Positions 4,882-6,404 of a DNA stretch of 6,404 nucleotides are shown piece after piece. The first letter of the stretch is position 1; every line of letters begins with the position of its first letter. The position numbers and the translations under genes are program-made. Under the pieces are notes generated by a model. It ran no database searches, was not told the origin of the DNA, and saw only the letters and a program-made list of their open reading frames with translations. The DNA is from an uncultured Rhodospirillales bacterium (GTDB lineage: Bacteria > Pseudomonadota > Alphaproteobacteria > Acetobacterales > Acetobacteraceae), in the NCBI GenBank assembly GCA_903904805.1, contig CAIVDX010000518.1, positions 1-6,404 of the forward strand, read 5' to 3'.

Positions 4882-5985
4882 ATGAGCTTCAACAGCTTCG
4901 GCCATCTGTTCCGCGTCACCACCTGGGGCGAAAGCCATGGGCCGGCGATCGGCTGCGTGGTCGATGGCTGTCCGCCGCGCATCGCGCTGACAGAGGCCGA
5001 CATCCAGCCCTGGCTCGACAAGCGCCGGCCAGGTCAGTCGAGCCTCACCACACAGCGCGCCGAGCCGGACCAGGTGCGCATCCTCTCCGGCGTGATGGAT
5101 GGCCGCACCACCGGCACGCCGATCGCGTTGATGATCGAGAACACCGACCAGCGCTCGCGCGACTATGGCGAGATCGCCACCCGCTTCCGGCCCGGTCACG
5201 CCGACCTGACCTATCACCTCAAATACGGCATTCGCGATTATCGCGGCGGCGGCCGCTCCTCGGCGCGGGAGACGGCAAGCCGCGTCGCCGCCGGCGCGGT
5301 GGCGCGTGCCATCCTGGGCGATGCCGTGCGCATTCGCGGCGCGATGGTGCAGATGGGTGACCAGCAGATCGAGCGCAGCCGCTGGGACTGGTCCCAGGTC
5401 GATGCCAACCCCCTGTTCTGTCCCGATCCCGTGGCCGCTGCGGCCTGGGAGAGCGAGCTGATGGCCATCCGCAAAGCCGGCTCATCGGTGGGCGCGGTGA
5501 TCGAACTGGTGGCCGACGGGCTGCCGCCGGGCCTGGGCGCGCCGATCTACGGCAAGCTGGATGCCGACCTGGCCGCCGCGATCATGGGCATCAATGCGGT
5601 GAAGGGGGTCGAGATCGGCGATGGCTTCGCCTCTGCCGCGCTGCGCGGCGAAGGCAATGCCGACGAGATGCGCATGGACGGAAACCATGTCACCTTCGCA
5701 TCAAATCATGCCGGTGGCATTCTCGGCGGCATCTCCACCGGCCAGCCGGTCGTGCTGCGGTTCGCCGTGAAGCCGACCAGTTCGATCCTGATTCCGCGTG
5801 AAAGCGTCGATGAGAACGGCAACGAGGTGGACGTGACCACCAGGGGCCGTCACGACCCGTGCGTGGGCATTCGCGCGGTGCCGGTGGGTGAGGCGATGAT
5901 GGCATGCGTGCTCGCCGATCATTTGCTGCGCCATCGCGCGCAAAACCCCGATGCGCCGGAACGGGCGATTTTGCCGCGGAATTAG
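4882..5985 (+). CDS. aroC: Chorismate synthase
   Basis: AroC converts 5-enolpyruvylshikimate-3-phosphate to chorismate with loss of phosphate, the last step of the shikimate pathway, and needs reduced FMN. The product is 367 residues, normal for the bacterial enzyme. All three family signatures are present: GESHGPAIGCVVDG (16-29), YRGGGRSSARETASR (120-134) and RHDPCVGIRAVPVGEA (323-338). The conserved histidines H19 and H106 (RPGHADLTY) are in place, as are the R-R-P-G-Q and T-T-Q-R substrate-region motifs (48-59). The ATG follows the fabI stop by 3 nt (TAA-CCC-ATG) with no recognisable Shine-Dalgarno, so it is probably translated by ribosomes continuing from fabI. A fabI-aroC neighbourhood divergent from pdxH is known in other alphaproteobacteria. 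It appears complete and is probably the last gene of its operon. Confidence 0.97.
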   Translation: MSFNSFGHLFRVTTWGESHGPAIGCVVDGCPPRIALTEADIQPWLDKRRPGQSSLTTQRAEPDQVRILSGVMDGRTTGTPIALMIENTDQRSRDYGEIATRFRPGHADLTYHLKYGIRDYRGGGRSSARETASRVAAGAVARAILGDAVRIRGAMVQMGDQQIERSRWDWSQVDANPLFCPDPVAAAAWESELMAIRKAGSSVGAVIELVADGLPPGLGAPIYGKLDADLAAAIMGINAVKGVEIGDGFASAALRGEGNADEMRMDGNHVTFASNHAGGILGGISTGQPVVLRFAVKPTSSILIPRESVDENGNEVDVTTRGRHDPCVGIRAVPVGEAMMACVLADHLLRHRAQNPDAPERAILPRN

Positions 5986-5993
5986 CGGTATTT

Positions 5994-6013
5994 CGCCGCA
6001 TGGCGATGCGGCG
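5994..6013 (+). terminator. Hairpin after aroC, candidate terminator
   Basis: CGCCGCAT (5994-6001) and ATGCGGCG (6006-6013) form a perfect 8-bp stem with a GGCG loop, 8 nt after the aroC stop codon. No T-run follows, so this is not a textbook intrinsic terminator. Its position at the operon end and before a presumed rRNA promoter makes a termination or message-end role likely. Confidence 0.45.
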
Positions 6014-6176
6014 CTCATGCACAATTCAGATGGATTTAAGCTTGTCATGCATTTGACGCATGGCCGCCGCGTGAGCATGCTTGCGGCGCAAAAGGTCTGC
6101 ATCGCTGACAAACTTTCCTTGCTGCAACTGCGAAGAATGAAAATGGCAGGGTTGCGAAAAACACACTGTCATCGCG
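6014..6176. other. Non-coding gap before the presumed rRNA promoter
   Basis: I see no supported gene here. Base composition is clearly less G+C-rich than the genes. A 6-bp inverted repeat (CGCCGC 6065-6070 with GCGGCG 6083-6088, 12-nt loop) is present. A-rich stretches at 6133-6143 and 6157-6161 lie upstream of the promoter; the nearer one falls where an UP element could sit. A minus-strand frame of about 48 codons ends near 6026, but its codon use is unlike the real genes. Confidence 0.5.
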
Positions 6177-6205
6177 TTGACACGTGAAGGTGAGGCGCCT
6201 AGACA
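6177..6205 (+). promoter_or_regulatory. Candidate rRNA operon promoter
   Basis: A perfect -35 TTGACA (6177-6182) is followed by exactly 17 nt and a weak -10 TAGACA (6200-6205, three of six matches). The sequence after the -10 (GCGCCTCCCG) is G+C-rich, as expected for the discriminator of a growth-rate and stringently controlled promoter. A perfect 7-bp inverted repeat, GAGGCGC (6192-6198) and GCGCCTC (6206-6212), surrounds the -10. The downstream boxA supports assignment to an rrn operon. Confidence 0.6.
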
Positions 6206-6241
6206 GCGCCTCCCGACGCGGTGTTGCCGCTGACGGTCTCG

Positions 6242-6281
6242 CCGGTTCGGCCTGCTCCTCTTCGGAGCGCGTGCGAACCGG
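6242..6281 (+). other. Leader stem-loop before boxA, boxB-like position
   Basis: CCGGTTCG (6242-6249) pairs perfectly with CGAACCGG (6274-6281). Inside, GCTCC (6254-6258) pairs with GGAGC (6264-6268) around a TCTTC loop. The structure ends 1 nt before boxA. A hairpin beside boxA is the layout of nut-like antitermination sites, though in E. coli rrn operons the hairpin is not essential. A terminator role is possible but no T-run follows directly. Confidence 0.55.
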
Positions 6282-6282
6282 G

Positions 6283-6295
6283 TGGTCTTTGACAA
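6283..6295 (+). promoter_or_regulatory. boxA antitermination site of an rrn leader
   Basis: TGGTCTTTGACAA matches the E. coli rrn boxA TGCTCTTTAACAA at 11 of 13 positions. In transcribed RNA boxA binds the NusB-NusE (ribosomal protein S10) complex, which lets RNA polymerase read through the long untranslated rRNA operon without Rho stopping it. This is the strongest single clue to what follows the window. Confidence 0.75.
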
Positions 6296-6404
6296 TTGTA
6301 TCTGTATGGAAGGGATACGTGGACGGCGTCTCTGTTATTTCTAGCGAGAGCTGGGGATGAGTGTGGATGGATTGGTTGGCTTTGGCTGATTGGTTTATTT
6401 GGGA

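Larger units (their letters stand above)
6206..6404 (+). other. Presumed 5' leader of a 16S-23S-5S rRNA operon (16S not reached)
   Basis: From the presumed promoter to the window edge there is no coding frame with support. The segment contains an 8-bp stem-loop and a boxA motif, and the last 80 bases are G- and T-rich with very few C. This is what a pre-16S leader looks like: an antitermination site, then one arm of the long RNase III processing stem. The 16S start consensus (AGAGTTTGATC) is not in the window, so the rRNA gene itself is inferred to begin beyond 6404. Confidence 0.65.

Noticed and set aside
5951..6187. 78-codon plus-strand frame overlapping the end of aroC
   Set aside because: It starts inside aroC, lacks a ribosome binding site and family features, and crosses the candidate terminator.
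6026..6295. 89-codon minus-strand frame over the rrn-type promoter, with a helix-like Lys/Arg-rich end
   Set aside because: It overlaps the promoter, stem-loop and boxA, and third codon positions in its last 30 codons are far less G+C-biased than in real genes here. No ribosome binding site supports the possible internal start.
1..6404. Defence system, prophage, insertion sequence or CRISPR array
   Set aside because: No transposase, integrase, nuclease, toxin-antitoxin pair or spaced repeat array was seen. The repeats present are short single hairpins.
6296..6404. Start of 16S rRNA inside the window
   Set aside because: The conserved 16S 5' segment (AGAGTTTGATC) is absent, so only the leader is claimed.

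Overview
The window is high-GC DNA from a proteobacterium. Strong G/C bias at third codon positions, the divergent pdxH / fabI-aroC arrangement and a TGGTCTTTGACAA boxA point to an alphaproteobacterium. Intergenic sequence style suggests Rhodospirillales/Acetobacteraceae, but that is inference from memory. Most of the window is ordinary core metabolism. The less ordinary parts are an uncharacterised two-domain kinase tied to pdxH, a set of palindromic intergenic elements, and what looks like the promoter and leader of a ribosomal RNA operon at the right edge.

Layout, left to right. Positions 1-105 (minus) hold the N-terminus of a membrane protein that runs off the window. Positions 106-261 are non-coding with three strong inverted repeats. 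Positions 262-1128 (minus) encode a two-domain universal stress protein with its own leader. Positions 1129-1377 are non-coding and contain a candidate -10 box, a hairpin, two palindromes that look like a dispersed element, and a short direct duplication. Positions 3857 down to 1378 (minus) form a tight three-gene unit: pdxH, a fused APH-like/P-loop kinase, and a secreted DUF2141 protein. The first junction is a 4-nt GTGA overlap and the second is a 3-nt gap, so translation is probably coupled. Positions 3858-4035 are a divergent intergenic region with two 9-bp or longer inverted repeats. Positions 4036-5985 (plus) hold fabI and aroC, separated by 3 nt.

Positions 5986-6404 contain no convincing gene. 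They hold a weak terminator-like hairpin after aroC, then a TTGACA-17 nt-TAGACA promoter, an 8-bp stem-loop, a boxA antitermination motif and a G/T-rich stretch. Together these read as an rRNA operon leader with the 16S gene just outside the window.

Functionally, PdxH makes pyridoxal phosphate, FabI completes the fatty-acid elongation cycle and AroC makes chorismate. The stress protein and DUF2141 protein are accessory. The kinase's substrate is unknown; its translational link to pdxH is the best lead on its role. I found no insertion sequence, CRISPR array, tRNA, phage gene or obvious defence system.
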